From Pedobacter cryoconitis (lineage in GTDB: Bacteria > Bacteroidota > Bacteroidia > Sphingobacteriales > Sphingobacteriaceae), in contig NZ_CP014504.1 in assembly GCF_001590605.1 (NCBI RefSeq), positions 2,666,001-2,730,000 on the forward strand: 64,000 nucleotides of DNA, read 5' to 3'. Made by a program: the position numbers and the translations under genes. The notes under the pieces were generated by a model. That model had not been told where the DNA came from. It was given only the letters and a program-made list of their open reading frames with translations, and ran no database searches. Below, one piece after another: positions 16,092 through 25,367 of this stretch. How positions within the stretch are numbered: position 1 is the first letter of the stretch; every line of letters begins with the position of its first letter.

Positions 16092-17462
16092 TTACTTCCC
16101 AATACAAAACTTACTAAATATATTATCCAACAAATCATCGGTAGTAACCTTCCCAGTAATTTCCCCTAAATAATACAGCGCCTGCTTAATATCAGTTGCC
16201 AAAAAATCCGAAGTAACCGGGTTAATCAACCCTTGCGAAACGCTATCCAACGACTCCTGCGTCTTCCTTAACGCTTCCACATGTCTAATATTCGTAACCA
16301 TGGTATGATTCTCCGACAACTTATCCCCTATCACAGTCTCATACAACAACTCCTTCAACTCCTCCACATTTTGATTTTCCTTCGCGGATATCCCGATAAA
16401 CTTAATCTCTGAAGGTAAATTCAACTCCTTCAACCTGTCACTAAATGACAAATCAATCTTATTCGCTACTGCAATAAAAGCCAACCCAGGTTTATATAAA
16501 CTTGCGATATCATCCCTAATCTCGTTCGCTGTCAAATTCAGCACATCGAACAAATAAACTAAAACAGCAGACTGACTAATCTTTAACATCGTCTTCTCTA
16601 CTCCGATCGCTTCTATCGTGTCTGTCGCTTCGCGTATGCCCGCCGTATCAATTAATCGAAAGTTGATACCATTGATATTTAAAACTTCCTCTATTGTATC
16701 CCTTGTCGTTCCTGCGATCTCACTGACAATTGCCCTATCTTCATTTAACAACGCATTCAACAAAGTAGATTTACCCGCATTCGGTCTGCCTGCAATCACC
16801 GTATTGATACCTTCCTTAATCACATTACCCAATTCAAAAGAACGGATCAGCTTATTCAATACTATCGTGATCTTATTAATTAATTCCTGCAATTGATCTC
16901 TGTTTGCAAACTCCACATCCTCCTCAGAAAAATCAAGCTCCAATTCAATCATGGAAGCAAAATGGATCAGCTGTTCACGCAAAACATTTAATTCCGTACT
17001 GAAACCTCCCCTTAACTGATTCATTGCAACACTATGTGCAGCCTGTGAATCTGAAGAAATCAAGTCCGCTACAGCTTCTGCCTGAGATAAATCCATCGCA
17101 CCATTCAAAAACGCTCTTAAAGTGAATTCTCCAGGTTTCGCTGCTGAAGCACCTTTTTTTATCAATAAATTAATAATCTGCTGAATGATATAATTTGATC
17201 CGTGGCAAGAGATCTCTACCACGTTTTCTTTCGTGTAAGATTTTGGGCCTACGAACAAACTTACCACCACTTCATCAATCACGATGTCACCATCTTTAAT
17301 CAATCCAAAATGCAGTGTATGTGTAGGTTGGCTCAACAGATCCTTTCCGCTAAATACGGAATTTGCGATCGCAATAGCATCTTTCCCAGATAAACGGATC
17401 ACGCCAATGGCACCCGCTCCAGGTGGGGTTGATAAAGCTACTATTGTTTCATTTGTAATCAT
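16092..17462 (-). CDS. mnmE: tRNA uridine-5-carboxymethylaminomethyl modification GTPase MnmE
   Basis: The 456-residue protein has the full MnmE layout. There is an N-terminal folate-binding domain (TIVALSTPPGAGAIGVIRLSG), a helical domain, and an inserted G domain with GRPNAGKSTLLNAL, the G3 motif DTAGIR and NKID. It ends with the invariant CIGK at 453-456. With MnmG it modifies U34 of several tRNAs. It is complete and of normal length. The start at 17462 is divergent from the membrane permease gene. A minus-strand TATTTTTG about 30-40 bp upstream is a plausible -7 box. It marks the return to core genome after the mobile-element scar to its left. Confidence 0.98.
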   Translation of the reverse strand: MITNETIVALSTPPGAGAIGVIRLSGKDAIAIANSVFSGKDLLSQPTHTLHFGLIKDGDIVIDEVVVSLFVGPKSYTKENVVEISCHGSNYIIQQIINLLIKKGASAAKPGEFTLRAFLNGAMDLSQAEAVADLISSDSQAAHSVAMNQLRGGFSTELNVLREQLIHFASMIELELDFSEEDVEFANRDQLQELINKITIVLNKLIRSFELGNVIKEGINTVIAGRPNAGKSTLLNALLNEDRAIVSEIAGTTRDTIEEVLNINGINFRLIDTAGIREATDTIEAIGVEKTMLKISQSAVLVYLFDVLNLTANEIRDDIASLYKPGLAFIAVANKIDLSFSDRLKELNLPSEIKFIGISAKENQNVEELKELLYETVIGDKLSENHTMVTNIRHVEALRKTQESLDSVSQGLINPVTSDFLATDIKQALYYLGEITGKVTTDDLLDNIFSKFCIGK

Positions 17463-17557
17463 AACGGACAGAACTTAGTTTAAGATTGCGCAAAAATACC
17501 CAAACATTTGCTATCTTTTCATGTTTAACCCTTGAAAATTAACATTTACATTACAAT

Positions 17558-18679
17558 ATGAAAGAATTACCGCTCACCGTAAAGCGATCAATTGAGTTAC
17601 TAGGTTTGGTGCTTATCGGTGCCTTATTCGTAGTTGCCAGTGATATTATCATGCCTGTTATCATGGCATTCTTTATCAGTATCATGCTGTTGCCTGTTTA
17701 TCGCTGGCTAAGAAAATATAAGGTTCCGGAAATCATTGCGATCGTCTTTCCTATTTTATTGGTTATAATTTTCATCGGTATCATTGCCTGGTTTTTTACC
17801 TCGCAAGTTGGGAATCTGGTTTCAGATTTTCCTGAAATCAAGAAAAACGTGGCCCAGCATCTAAAATCATTAAGCGAGTGGGTGAGCAATATCAGCCATT
17901 ATTCACCTACCGAACAACTTAATTTTATCAATAAAAAAAGTAATGACCTCTTAAATATGGCCGGGGGAATGGCAAGTGGTGCAGCGTTAACGCTCAGTTC
18001 CGTATTTGTATTTGTCGGTCTTCTTCCCATCTACATTTACCTGATGCTTTTTTATAAAGATATCCTGTTACGCTTCGTATTTATGTGGTTTAAAACTACA
18101 GATCACCCGAAAGTTAAAGAGGCTATCTACGAAACTGAATCTATTATCAAAAACTACCTGGTAGGTTTATTGATACAAATCACTTATATGACTATCCTTT
18201 TAGGAGGTCTGCTGATGCTTTTCGGTATTCAACACGCGCTATTAATTGGAATTATCTTTGCTATTCTGAACCTGATCCCTTATGTAGGGGCATTAATCGG
18301 AAATATTATCGGTGTACTTCTAACCATAACCGCTTCCACTTCCCTTACTCCCGTAATTACTGTTTTAGCTGTAATTGCAGCCGTTCAATTTCTGGATAAC
18401 AATATCCTGATGCCAAGGATTGTGGGTTCAAAAGTGAAGATCAATGCTTTAATGGCGATCTTAGGTGTAGTAGTTGGAGGCAGTATTGCTGGAGTTTCAG
18501 GAATGTTCCTGGCCATGCCACTTATTGCAGTCCTTAAAGTTATTTTCGACCGGACAGAATCCTTTAAACAATGGGGTGTATTATTTGGAGACGAAAGACC
18601 TGCGAAAAGTCCAATGACTTTTCCTATCTTCAGACGCAAAGGAAATGTAAAACTGACCTCTGGAACACAAAAAGATTAA
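17558..18679 (+). CDS. AI-2E / PerM-family membrane permease
   Basis: The 373-residue membrane protein has the typical layout: two or three N-terminal helices, a variable segment (about 85-140) with amphipathic helices, then paired long hydrophobic segments (ALLIGIIFAILNLIPYVGAL and LQFLDNNILMPRIVGS-like). The motif NLIPYVGALIG and the later PRIVG are characteristic of the YdiK/PerM/TqsA family. It probably exports a small solute, though substrates are known for few members. It is a single gene, convergent with dgt, and the two share the terminator at 18720-18748. Confidence 0.9.
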   Translation: MKELPLTVKRSIELLGLVLIGALFVVASDIIMPVIMAFFISIMLLPVYRWLRKYKVPEIIAIVFPILLVIIFIGIIAWFFTSQVGNLVSDFPEIKKNVAQHLKSLSEWVSNISHYSPTEQLNFINKKSNDLLNMAGGMASGAALTLSSVFVFVGLLPIYIYLMLFYKDILLRFVFMWFKTTDHPKVKEAIYETESIIKNYLVGLLIQITYMTILLGGLLMLFGIQHALLIGIIFAILNLIPYVGALIGNIIGVLLTITASTSLTPVITVLAVIAAVQFLDNNILMPRIVGSKVKINALMAILGVVVGGSIAGVSGMFLAMPLIAVLKVIFDRTESFKQWGVLFGDERPAKSPMTFPIFRRKGNVKLTSGTQKD

Positions 18680-18719
18680 ATAATGATATTAAAATTTGTT
18701 GCTAAATTTTAAAAATAAG

Positions 18720-18748
18720 AAACCCCGGGAGTGAATGCCCCGGGGTTT
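18720..18748. terminator. Bidirectional terminator between permease and dgt
   Basis: AAACCCCGGG and CCCGGGGTTT pair around a 9-nt loop and are followed by a T-rich run on the plus strand. It sits between convergent genes 41 bp after the permease stop. Confidence 0.85.
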
Positions 18749-18754
18749 TCTTTT

Positions 18755-20098
18755 TTAACTCATTGAAGGAAAAGAGATTCCCTTTATTTTTCTAAACATC
18801 TCAACGGCGTATATATCCGTCATACCAGATACGAAATCCAGCACACATAGTATCTTTGTATAATCATCAGTAGCCTTGGTCTTGAACTGATTTGGAATTA
18901 ATTCTACTAATTTCTTGTGATATTTTGATTCATTATTCAAATAAGCAGGAATAAATTCTTCCAGCAACCCGCCCATTACTTTATAACCAGCAACCTCTAT
19001 CTGTACCACAGAAGAATAATTGTAAATCTTTTTAATGGAGATCCGCTCGATATACTTCATGATAGACAAGAATGGCTCTTGAATAGCATCCAGCAAACTC
19101 TTGTTGAAATCACCACTCAAAATCGCTTCCTGATTGTTATAAAATACCTGCGAACATTGTCCGATTAACGTACTGATCGATTTTGCCCGCATCAGCGTAA
19201 TTTTAGCATCATCATCTTCCATCTCCGATAAACGCTCAGGCAATTTAACATCATTACATAGCGGCAATAATAAATTCTCTACCTCCTGATAAGTCAGGAT
19301 TTTCAAACGATGCGCATCTTCCAGATCAATGATATTATAACAGATATCATCCGCAGCTTCTACCAGGTAAACCAAAGGGTGACGCTTATAAACTAACGGC
19401 TCATCCGAAACTTTGATCAGCCCCATTTCATCTGCTATCTTTTTAAACCCGCATTGTTCCGCCTGAAAGAAACCATACTTCTTCGTATTGATATTCGTTT
19501 TATCGTGACCAGCGATAGAAGCGCAAGGATATTTCGCAATAGAAGCCAGTGTCGCATAAGTCAATGCAAAACCTCCGGTTCCTTTTCCGGCAAAAGCATG
19601 GGTCAATATCCTTAAAGCATTCGCGTTCCCTTCAAAATTGATCAGATCCTGCCATTCAGCTTCAGTTACCCTATCCTGATAAACCTTTCCATCCCCCGTC
19701 GTAAAATAATGAGAAATAGCAGATTCTCCGGAATGTCCAAAAGCCGGGTTTCCAAGATCATGTGCCAGACAAGCCGAAGCGATAATATTACCAATTTCGG
19801 CAAGCAGTGGAATAGTCTCATCTACATTCGGATCAATTTCTTTAATCCTGTTGTAAAAGATAGTACCCAATGAACGGCCTACACTTGCAACTTCTAAACT
19901 ATGAGTCAGCCTGTTATGTACAAATACACTACCTGGTAAAGGAAATACCTGTGTTTTATTTTGCAGCCTTCTGAAAGGAGAAGAAAAGATAATCCTGTCA
20001 TAATCACGTTGAAACTCAGATCTGGCTTCCTTTTCATTGCCAGCAAAACGATCTTCATTTCCCCACCGTTTGGCAGATAATAATTTTTTCCAATTCAT
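18755..20098 (-). CDS. dgt: Deoxyguanosinetriphosphate triphosphohydrolase-like HD protein
   Basis: The 447-residue protein belongs to the dGTPase branch of the HD superfamily. The first metal histidine is in RLTHSLEVASVGRSLG, the HD pair is in CLAHDLGNPAFGHSGE, and the later aspartate is in EAADDICYNIIDLEDA. It begins with RFAGNEKEARSEFQRDYDRIIFSSPFRRLQNKTQVFP, the usual dNTPase N-terminus. It should remove triphosphate from dGTP or other dNTPs and so help control nucleotide pools; some relatives limit phage DNA synthesis. It is complete and monocistronic. Confidence 0.95.
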   Translation of the reverse strand: MNWKKLLSAKRWGNEDRFAGNEKEARSEFQRDYDRIIFSSPFRRLQNKTQVFPLPGSVFVHNRLTHSLEVASVGRSLGTIFYNRIKEIDPNVDETIPLLAEIGNIIASACLAHDLGNPAFGHSGESAISHYFTTGDGKVYQDRVTEAEWQDLINFEGNANALRILTHAFAGKGTGGFALTYATLASIAKYPCASIAGHDKTNINTKKYGFFQAEQCGFKKIADEMGLIKVSDEPLVYKRHPLVYLVEAADDICYNIIDLEDAHRLKILTYQEVENLLLPLCNDVKLPERLSEMEDDDAKITLMRAKSISTLIGQCSQVFYNNQEAILSGDFNKSLLDAIQEPFLSIMKYIERISIKKIYNYSSVVQIEVAGYKVMGGLLEEFIPAYLNNESKYHKKLVELIPNQFKTKATDDYTKILCVLDFVSGMTDIYAVEMFRKIKGISFPSMS

Positions 20099-20150
20099 AA
20101 ATTGATCAAATGATTAGCTGCAATATTACAGCAAATTATATCGCAAAAAA

Positions 20151-20180
20151 GAGAGAGACTGCTAAAACAGTCCCTCTCTT
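20151..20180 (-). terminator. Terminator after argS
   Basis: The arms GAGAGAGACTG and CAGTCCCTCTC pair with one mismatch around CTAAAA. On the minus strand they are followed by a T-run (TTTTTTGCG), 56 bp past the argS stop. Confidence 0.8.
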
Positions 20181-20235
20181 ATATAGTTTATTCAAATTAT
20201 GCAGTAATTGCATAATTACTAGTAAAAATAGCTGA

Positions 20236-22017
20236 TTACATTCTTTCAGGAACTTCAATTCCTAAAATACGCATACCAGATTTAAGGACATTTGCAGTTA
20301 CCCAGCTCAGATTTAACCGATGTTGTTTAAGCGCTTCATCTTCTTCCTTCACAATTGGCGGGATTTCATGATAAAACTTGTTAAACATCTTGGCCACCTC
20401 ATAAATATAGTTCGCTAAAGTAGCCGGACTAAACGCTTTAGCAGAAGAAGCAATTTCAGCAGGATATCTTGATAATAATATGATCATTTCCAGCTCAGTA
20501 GCCGATAAAGCAATATTATTAGCCACGTGCTGTCCATTCTTATATTCAGCTTTGCTTAACAGCGATTTAATCCTCGCATGTGTATATTGGATAAAAGGCC
20601 CTGTATTTCCCTGGAAATCGATAGATTCAGCAGGATCAAATAACAAACGTTTCTTAGGTTCAACCTTCAGCAAAAAGTATTTCAAAGCACCCATTCCAAT
20701 TTTATAGTAAAGGCTTTCTTTCTCTTCCTCACTGAAATGATCTACCTTACCCAGTGCTTCAGTTTTCTGTTTAGCTGTAGCGATCATTTCCGCTATCAAA
20801 TCATCCGCATCCACTACAGTACCTTCACGTGATTTCATTTTACCACTTGGCAGATCTACCATTCCATAAGATAAATGATATAATCCTTTCGCCCAGCTCT
20901 TCCCTAACTTATCTAAAATCAGGAACAGCACCTTAAAATGATAGTCCTGCTCATTACCCACTACATAAATAGACTCATCCATTTTGAAATCATCATATTT
21001 CATTTGTGCAGTACCCAGATCCTGAGTGATGTAAACTGAAGTTCCATCTGCACGAAGTACTAATTTCTGATCTAATCCATCTGCTGTCAAATCGATCCAG
21101 ACAGAGCCATCTGGTTTCTTAAAGAAAACTCCTTTAGTTAAACCTTCTTCAACCGTATCTTTTCCTAATAAATACGTATTACTTTCATAATAATACTGAT
21201 CAAAATCAACACCAAGATTCTTATAACTTACAGCGAAGCCGTCATAAACCCATCCGTTCATTTTTTTCCATAAAGAGATAACCTCTTCATCACCAGCTTC
21301 CCAGGCTAATAACATCGCTTGAGCTTCTTTGATTAAAGGCGCATTCTTTTTGCCTTCATCCTCAGTCTGACCAGCTTCCTTTAATGCTTCGATTTCCTTT
21401 TTATATTCTTTATCGAAAATCACATAATACTTACCAACCAGGTGATCGCCCTTTAAGCCAGAGCTTTCAGGTGTTTCGCCATTTCCCCATTTCTGCCAGG
21501 CCAGCATAGACTTACAGATATGGATTCCTCTGTCGTTGACCAGGTTAACTTTATATACCTCTGATCCACTAGCTTTTAACAGCTCAGAAACAGAATAACC
21601 TAATAGGTTGTTACGAACGTGTCCAAGGTGAAGTGGTTTATTGGTATTTGGCGAAGAATATTCGACCATTACTTTTTTACCATTCGATGGAATAGTGCCA
21701 AAACTTTCTTTCAGCAAGTCAGTCTGGAAAAGATCAATCCAGTAAGAGCTGACGATACTCAGGTTTAGGAACCCCTTAACGACATTAAACGCAGTTATTT
21801 CTTCAATATGTTCCTTAAGATATTCCCCGAGATCATTCGCCGTTGCTTCAGGTGATTTTTTTGAAAAGCGGACTACAGGAAACACAACAATGGTAATTTC
21901 TCCTTCAAATTCGCTGCGCGTATCCTGAAGGTTAACTTGTGCTTCTGGTAAATCCTGATTGTATAGTTCTTTGACCGCATTGATGGTCGCAGTAGTAATA
22001 TGTTGTTGGATATTCAT
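20236..22017 (-). CDS. argS: Arginyl-tRNA synthetase
   Basis: This class I aminoacyl-tRNA synthetase has the N-terminal tRNA D-loop domain, the HIGH-type signature SPNTNKPLHLGHVRNN, a KMSK-like loop MKSREGT and the C-terminal DALR anticodon-binding domain ending GMRILGIEVPERM. I place the start at the ATG at 22017 (MNIQQHITT), giving 593 residues. The longer frame to 22041 would add eight residues and run into the end of the arginase gene. With the 22017 start the two genes are 4 bp apart and probably co-transcribed, so arginine charging and arginine breakdown are encoded together. Confidence 0.97.
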   Translation of the reverse strand: MNIQQHITTATINAVKELYNQDLPEAQVNLQDTRSEFEGEITIVVFPVVRFSKKSPEATANDLGEYLKEHIEEITAFNVVKGFLNLSIVSSYWIDLFQTDLLKESFGTIPSNGKKVMVEYSSPNTNKPLHLGHVRNNLLGYSVSELLKASGSEVYKVNLVNDRGIHICKSMLAWQKWGNGETPESSGLKGDHLVGKYYVIFDKEYKKEIEALKEAGQTEDEGKKNAPLIKEAQAMLLAWEAGDEEVISLWKKMNGWVYDGFAVSYKNLGVDFDQYYYESNTYLLGKDTVEEGLTKGVFFKKPDGSVWIDLTADGLDQKLVLRADGTSVYITQDLGTAQMKYDDFKMDESIYVVGNEQDYHFKVLFLILDKLGKSWAKGLYHLSYGMVDLPSGKMKSREGTVVDADDLIAEMIATAKQKTEALGKVDHFSEEEKESLYYKIGMGALKYFLLKVEPKKRLLFDPAESIDFQGNTGPFIQYTHARIKSLLSKAEYKNGQHVANNIALSATELEMIILLSRYPAEIASSAKAFSPATLANYIYEVAKMFNKFYHEIPPIVKEEDEALKQHRLNLSWVTANVLKSGMRILGIEVPERM

Positions 22018-22021
22018 AATT

Positions 22022-22972
22022 CTATTCGTTTCTAAAGGCATTCGTTGCCTTAATTAAAATTTCAAATGCATGCTCAGCCATTTGATTCTCCCTGTCAAGG
22101 GTCGGGTTAACTTCTACTATCTCAAAACAACATACCTTTTGATAAGCAAGGAATCTGGACATCAGTCCACCAGCCTCACGCTCAGTAAGCCCCTGAGCTA
22201 CGGGAGTTCCGGTACCTCTTGAAGCAGTCGGGTCCATAGAGTCCACATCAAATGATACATAAATCAAATCGCACTGATCCAGATATTGCATGGTTTCAAT
22301 GACGATTCTTTCTACCCCTCTTTTCCGGACTTCAGCAGTGGTGTAAAGCTTTACCTTATTTTTCTTCAGTAAATTCTCTTCCGGTTTCTCCATATCCCGC
22401 GCAGAAATCAGCACAAGATCGCTATAACTAATCTTCGGTGCAATTTTACCGACGTTTTTTAATTGATACCAGTAATTAAGAGTTTCCTGGTCAAGTTCAT
22501 TAACTTTAGCATCAAGATTGTCCTCATCAAGTACCATTGCAAGCGGCATTCCGTGCATATTTCCAGACGGAGTAGTGTAAGGAGAGTGCATATCTGAGTG
22601 TGCATCGATCCAAATTACCCCTAATTTTGATTTAGGAAAAGCTTTTTTTATTCCTGTGATCGTTCCCGCAGCGGTACTGTGGTCACCTGCCAGCACAATC
22701 GGGAATTCATTTCTGCCTAACGTTTCAGTTACTTCGTCCGCAACTCTTTCTACCATCGTTAAAATGCCAGAAATCCGCTTGGCGAATGGACTACCCGTAT
22801 TTTCAAGCAATAAATGGTTCTCATTCGGGACCTCAACCGACTTATGTTTTTTAAAAAATCTACTCCCAAAATCCAGGGCGGCAATCTTAATCGCGTCAAC
22901 GCCCAGGCTGGCACCACGTGTACCTGCGCCCAACTCCGACTTAACTTCTATAATCTTTAAGCTCTTCGTCAT
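22022..22972 (-). CDS. rocF: Arginase family enzyme
   Basis: The 316-residue ureohydrolase has the manganese motifs GDHS, DAHSDMHSP and SFDVDSMDP, plus the substrate segment TPVAQGLTEREA and the late glutamate in EIVEVNP. These fit arginase better than agmatinase or formimidoylglutamase, though family members are hard to separate by eye. It converts arginine to ornithine and urea. It lies upstream of argS in the same direction and divergent from an arginine decarboxylase, so the locus handles arginine use through two competing routes. The spacer to the decarboxylase gene is 102 bp. Confidence 0.88.
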   Translation of the reverse strand: MTKSLKIIEVKSELGAGTRGASLGVDAIKIAALDFGSRFFKKHKSVEVPNENHLLLENTGSPFAKRISGILTMVERVADEVTETLGRNEFPIVLAGDHSTAAGTITGIKKAFPKSKLGVIWIDAHSDMHSPYTTPSGNMHGMPLAMVLDEDNLDAKVNELDQETLNYWYQLKNVGKIAPKISYSDLVLISARDMEKPEENLLKKNKVKLYTTAEVRKRGVERIVIETMQYLDQCDLIYVSFDVDSMDPTASRGTGTPVAQGLTEREAGGLMSRFLAYQKVCCFEIVEVNPTLDRENQMAEHAFEILIKATNAFRNE

Positions 22973-23004
22973 AAAATAAAATTACCAGTGTATTTTAAAG
23001 TGTT

Positions 23005-23012
23005 TATCTTTG
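23005..23012 (+). promoter_or_regulatory. -7 box of the arginine decarboxylase gene
   Basis: TATCTTTG matches TAnnTTTG and lies 62 bp before the ATG at 23075, in the divergent spacer with arginase. Confidence 0.5.
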
Positions 23013-23074
23013 GCACCAAAATTAACTCATTTTAATTTGTCAACCCTTTAAATAATTGTTCAAAAATATAAAAA

Positions 23075-24466
23075 ATGCAGAGTTACTCCGAATTTCTTGA
23101 TCTAAGTGTAGGTTTTCCTCAAGAAGGATACAGTGTCATCGATGACGAACTATACTTTCAGGATCTGAATTTAATGGAAATGATTGAGACTTATGGTACG
23201 CCATTACGTTTCACTTATCTTCCGATGATCACTAAAAAAATCCAACAGGCGAAACTGTTGTTTCAGACCGCGATCATCAAGAACAATTACCGTGGAGATT
23301 ATAAGTATTGCTATTGCACAAAAAGTTCACACTTCAGACACATCGTTGAAGAGGCTTTAAAAAATGGCATCCACTTAGAGACCTCGTCCGCGTTCGATAT
23401 GCCGATGATTGAGGCCCTTGAGAAAAAAGGCGCCCTTACCAAAGACATTACCGTTATCTGTAACGGTTTTAAAACTTATCAGTATAAACAATATATCATT
23501 GATATGTTGCATGATGGGTACAAAAACATCATCCCTGTATTAGACAACAAAGAGGAATTTAACCTTTTTGATGACGAAGTAGAGTTGGAAACACCTTGTA
23601 ATTTAGGTATCCGTATTGCGGCAGAAGAGCAGCCGGACTCACAATTCTATACTTCACGTTTAGGCGTACGTATGGAAGATGTAATTGAGTTCTATAACAA
23701 CAAAATCTCTGCTAACCCTAACTTCAGGGTTAAATTACTGCATTTCTTCATCAATTCAGGAATCACGGATTCTCCGTATTACTGGAATGAACTGGAGAAA
23801 TATGTAACCTTATACTGTAAATTCAAGAAAATTAATCCTGAGCTGGATACTTTAGACATTGGTGGTGGTATGCCATTCAAAGATTCTCTGGTATTTGATT
23901 TTGATTATGAATATATGGTGAACGAAATCGTTAAACGTATCAAAGAAATTTGTGCAGAACATGATGTAGTAGAACCAGATATCATTACTGAATTCGGTAA
24001 ATACACAGTAGCAGAAGCTTCCGGTATCCTGTACAAAGTATTGGGACGTAAACAACAAAATGACCGTGAAAAATGGTTAATGCTGGATGGTTCTTTCATT
24101 ACGAACCTTCCTGATGTATGGGCTTTAAACCAAAAATACATCCTTTTACCAATCAACAACTGGGATGCTGAGTACGAGAGAGTGAATCTTGGGGGTATTA
24201 CCTGCGATGGTCAGGATTATTACAATCAGGAAGCACATATGAACTCCGTGTTTATGCCGAAAACGCGTAAAGTACAATACCTTGGTTTCTTCAATACTGG
24301 AGCTTATCAGGAAGTACTGAGTGGGTATGGTGGAATTCATCACTGTCTGTTGCCAAGCCCTAAACATGTGATTATCCGTCGCAACCGTGACGAGACGTTC
24401 AACTTTGAAGTATTTGGAGAAGAGCAAAACAGTAAGCAAGTATTAAAGATCCTGGGTTACACCTAG
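23075..24466 (+). CDS. speA: Arginine decarboxylase, short fold-III type
   Basis: The 463-residue protein is an alanine-racemase-fold PLP decarboxylase. The PLP lysine lies in YCYCTKSSHFRH. A glycine-rich phosphate loop is in LDIGGGMPF, and the glutamate/arginine contacts are in EFGKYTVAEASG. It is much shorter than E. coli SpeA (about 660 residues) and is the compact form annotated as arginine decarboxylase in Bacteroidota. It makes agmatine for polyamine synthesis. Substrate assignment is supported by the divergent arginase and argS genes. A diaminopimelate decarboxylase role is excluded because a clear lysA is encoded at 40342-41496. Confidence 0.85.
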   Translation: MQSYSEFLDLSVGFPQEGYSVIDDELYFQDLNLMEMIETYGTPLRFTYLPMITKKIQQAKLLFQTAIIKNNYRGDYKYCYCTKSSHFRHIVEEALKNGIHLETSSAFDMPMIEALEKKGALTKDITVICNGFKTYQYKQYIIDMLHDGYKNIIPVLDNKEEFNLFDDEVELETPCNLGIRIAAEEQPDSQFYTSRLGVRMEDVIEFYNNKISANPNFRVKLLHFFINSGITDSPYYWNELEKYVTLYCKFKKINPELDTLDIGGGMPFKDSLVFDFDYEYMVNEIVKRIKEICAEHDVVEPDIITEFGKYTVAEASGILYKVLGRKQQNDREKWLMLDGSFITNLPDVWALNQKYILLPINNWDAEYERVNLGGITCDGQDYYNQEAHMNSVFMPKTRKVQYLGFFNTGAYQEVLSGYGGIHHCLLPSPKHVIIRRNRDETFNFEVFGEEQNSKQVLKILGYT

Positions 24467-24490
24467 CCCCGGATTACGCTAAGAAATACC

Positions 24491-24516
24491 AAATCCCGTT
24501 CGCAAGAGCGGGATTT
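24491..24516 (+). terminator. Rho-independent terminator after arginine decarboxylase
   Basis: AAATCCCG and CGGGATTT form a strong stem, with a 9-T run downstream, 24 bp after the stop codon. Confidence 0.9.
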
Positions 24517-24553
24517 TTTTTTACACAGCACTCTCATTAATTATTATTAAAAC

Positions 24554-24781
24554 ATAATCCTGGTGTGTCACTCGTTAGGAGCATTTTATGTCACCATCTA
24601 TGCTGCAAGAAATCCTGAAAAAGTAAAAGCCGGGACTCCGCCATTGGATGATCAAATAGCTATTGAAGGATAGAAAGATGGGACTACGCATTATGTCGGT
24701 GCAGATAACCCGCAATTAGTGATCAACGAAATTATCAAATCATATAAAGCAACAGGATCAGGATTGCCAGTAGAAAAATAA
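24554..24781 (+). pseudogene. Alpha/beta hydrolase remnant
   Basis: An open stretch reads ILVCHSLGAFYVTIYAARN then PEKVKAGTPPLDDQIAIEG, a TAG stop at 24671-24673, then KDGTTHYVGADNPQLVINE and IIKSYKATGSGLPVEK to the TAA at 24779-24781. HSLG is the nucleophile elbow of alpha/beta hydrolases, and the end resembles their C-terminal helix. Everything upstream of the elbow is lost, as is the region that would hold the catalytic acid. It is a decayed gene with an internal deletion and a nonsense codon. Confidence 0.65.
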
Positions 24782-24815
24782 ACGTAGGCAAGCGTTTATT
24801 TTTCTAACGAAAAAA

Positions 24816-24839
24816 AGGGGATATCTTTCGACATCCCCT
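24816..24839 (-). terminator. Terminator after hsp20
   Basis: AGGGGAT and ATCCCCT pair around a 10-nt loop and run into a T-stretch on the minus strand, 18 bp past the hsp20 stop. Confidence 0.85.
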
Positions 24840-24856
24840 CTTAAACCAACCAAAAA

Positions 24857-25291
24857 TTACAAAACTTTAATCTCTTTATTTTCTTCCTTCACCTCAACCT
24901 TTTTGCCAATTGCAATAGTTAATATCCCATTCACATATTCAGCAGATATCTTTTCCGCATCTACACTTTCAGGAAGCGTAAACGACCTTGCAAAAGACAA
25001 ATAATCAAACTCTTTTCTACTGTAATTTTTCTTTACCTCACCATCAGCAACTTTTTTCTCTGCCCAAACAGAAAGCGTATCTTTTTTCAAGTTGATCTGA
25101 AAATCGCTTTTCTCTAAACCAGGTGCCGCCAATTCGATCGTATATTCAGTTTCCGATTCTAAAATATTCACACCGGGAACTTTATTAATAGTATAATTTT
25201 TATTTAGCGCTTCACTGAACAAAGAGTCAAAAACATTGTTAAAGTAAGGTGCGTGGCTTCTTGTACGATTGTTAAAATTTACTAATGTCAT
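24857..25291 (-). CDS. Small heat shock protein (Hsp20/alpha-crystallin)
   Basis: The 144-residue protein has the alpha-crystallin domain at about 37-135 (NILESETEYTIELAAPGLEKSDF, then the strand ending SFTLPESVDAEKISAEYVNGILTI), with the conserved G-I-L motif in NGILTIAIGKK. It begins with a short N-terminal arm (HAPYFNNVFDSLFSE) typical of bacterial Hsp20. It acts as an ATP-independent holdase in the cytoplasm. It is a single gene with its own terminator, divergent from a thioesterase. No CIRCE-like element was seen upstream. Confidence 0.95.
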   Translation of the reverse strand: MTLVNFNNRTRSHAPYFNNVFDSLFSEALNKNYTINKVPGVNILESETEYTIELAAPGLEKSDFQINLKKDTLSVWAEKKVADGEVKKNYSRKEFDYLSFARSFTLPESVDAEKISAEYVNGILTIAIGKKVEVKEENKEIKVL

Positions 25292-25367
25292 AGCTATAAT
25301 CTCCTTTAATTTTTTATTTTTAAATTATACAACGACCTGTTCAACTCTCATACCAACCCAATAATCT

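Noticed and set aside
23852..24439. Three overlapping minus-strand frames
   Set aside because: They are antisense to the complete arginine decarboxylase gene.
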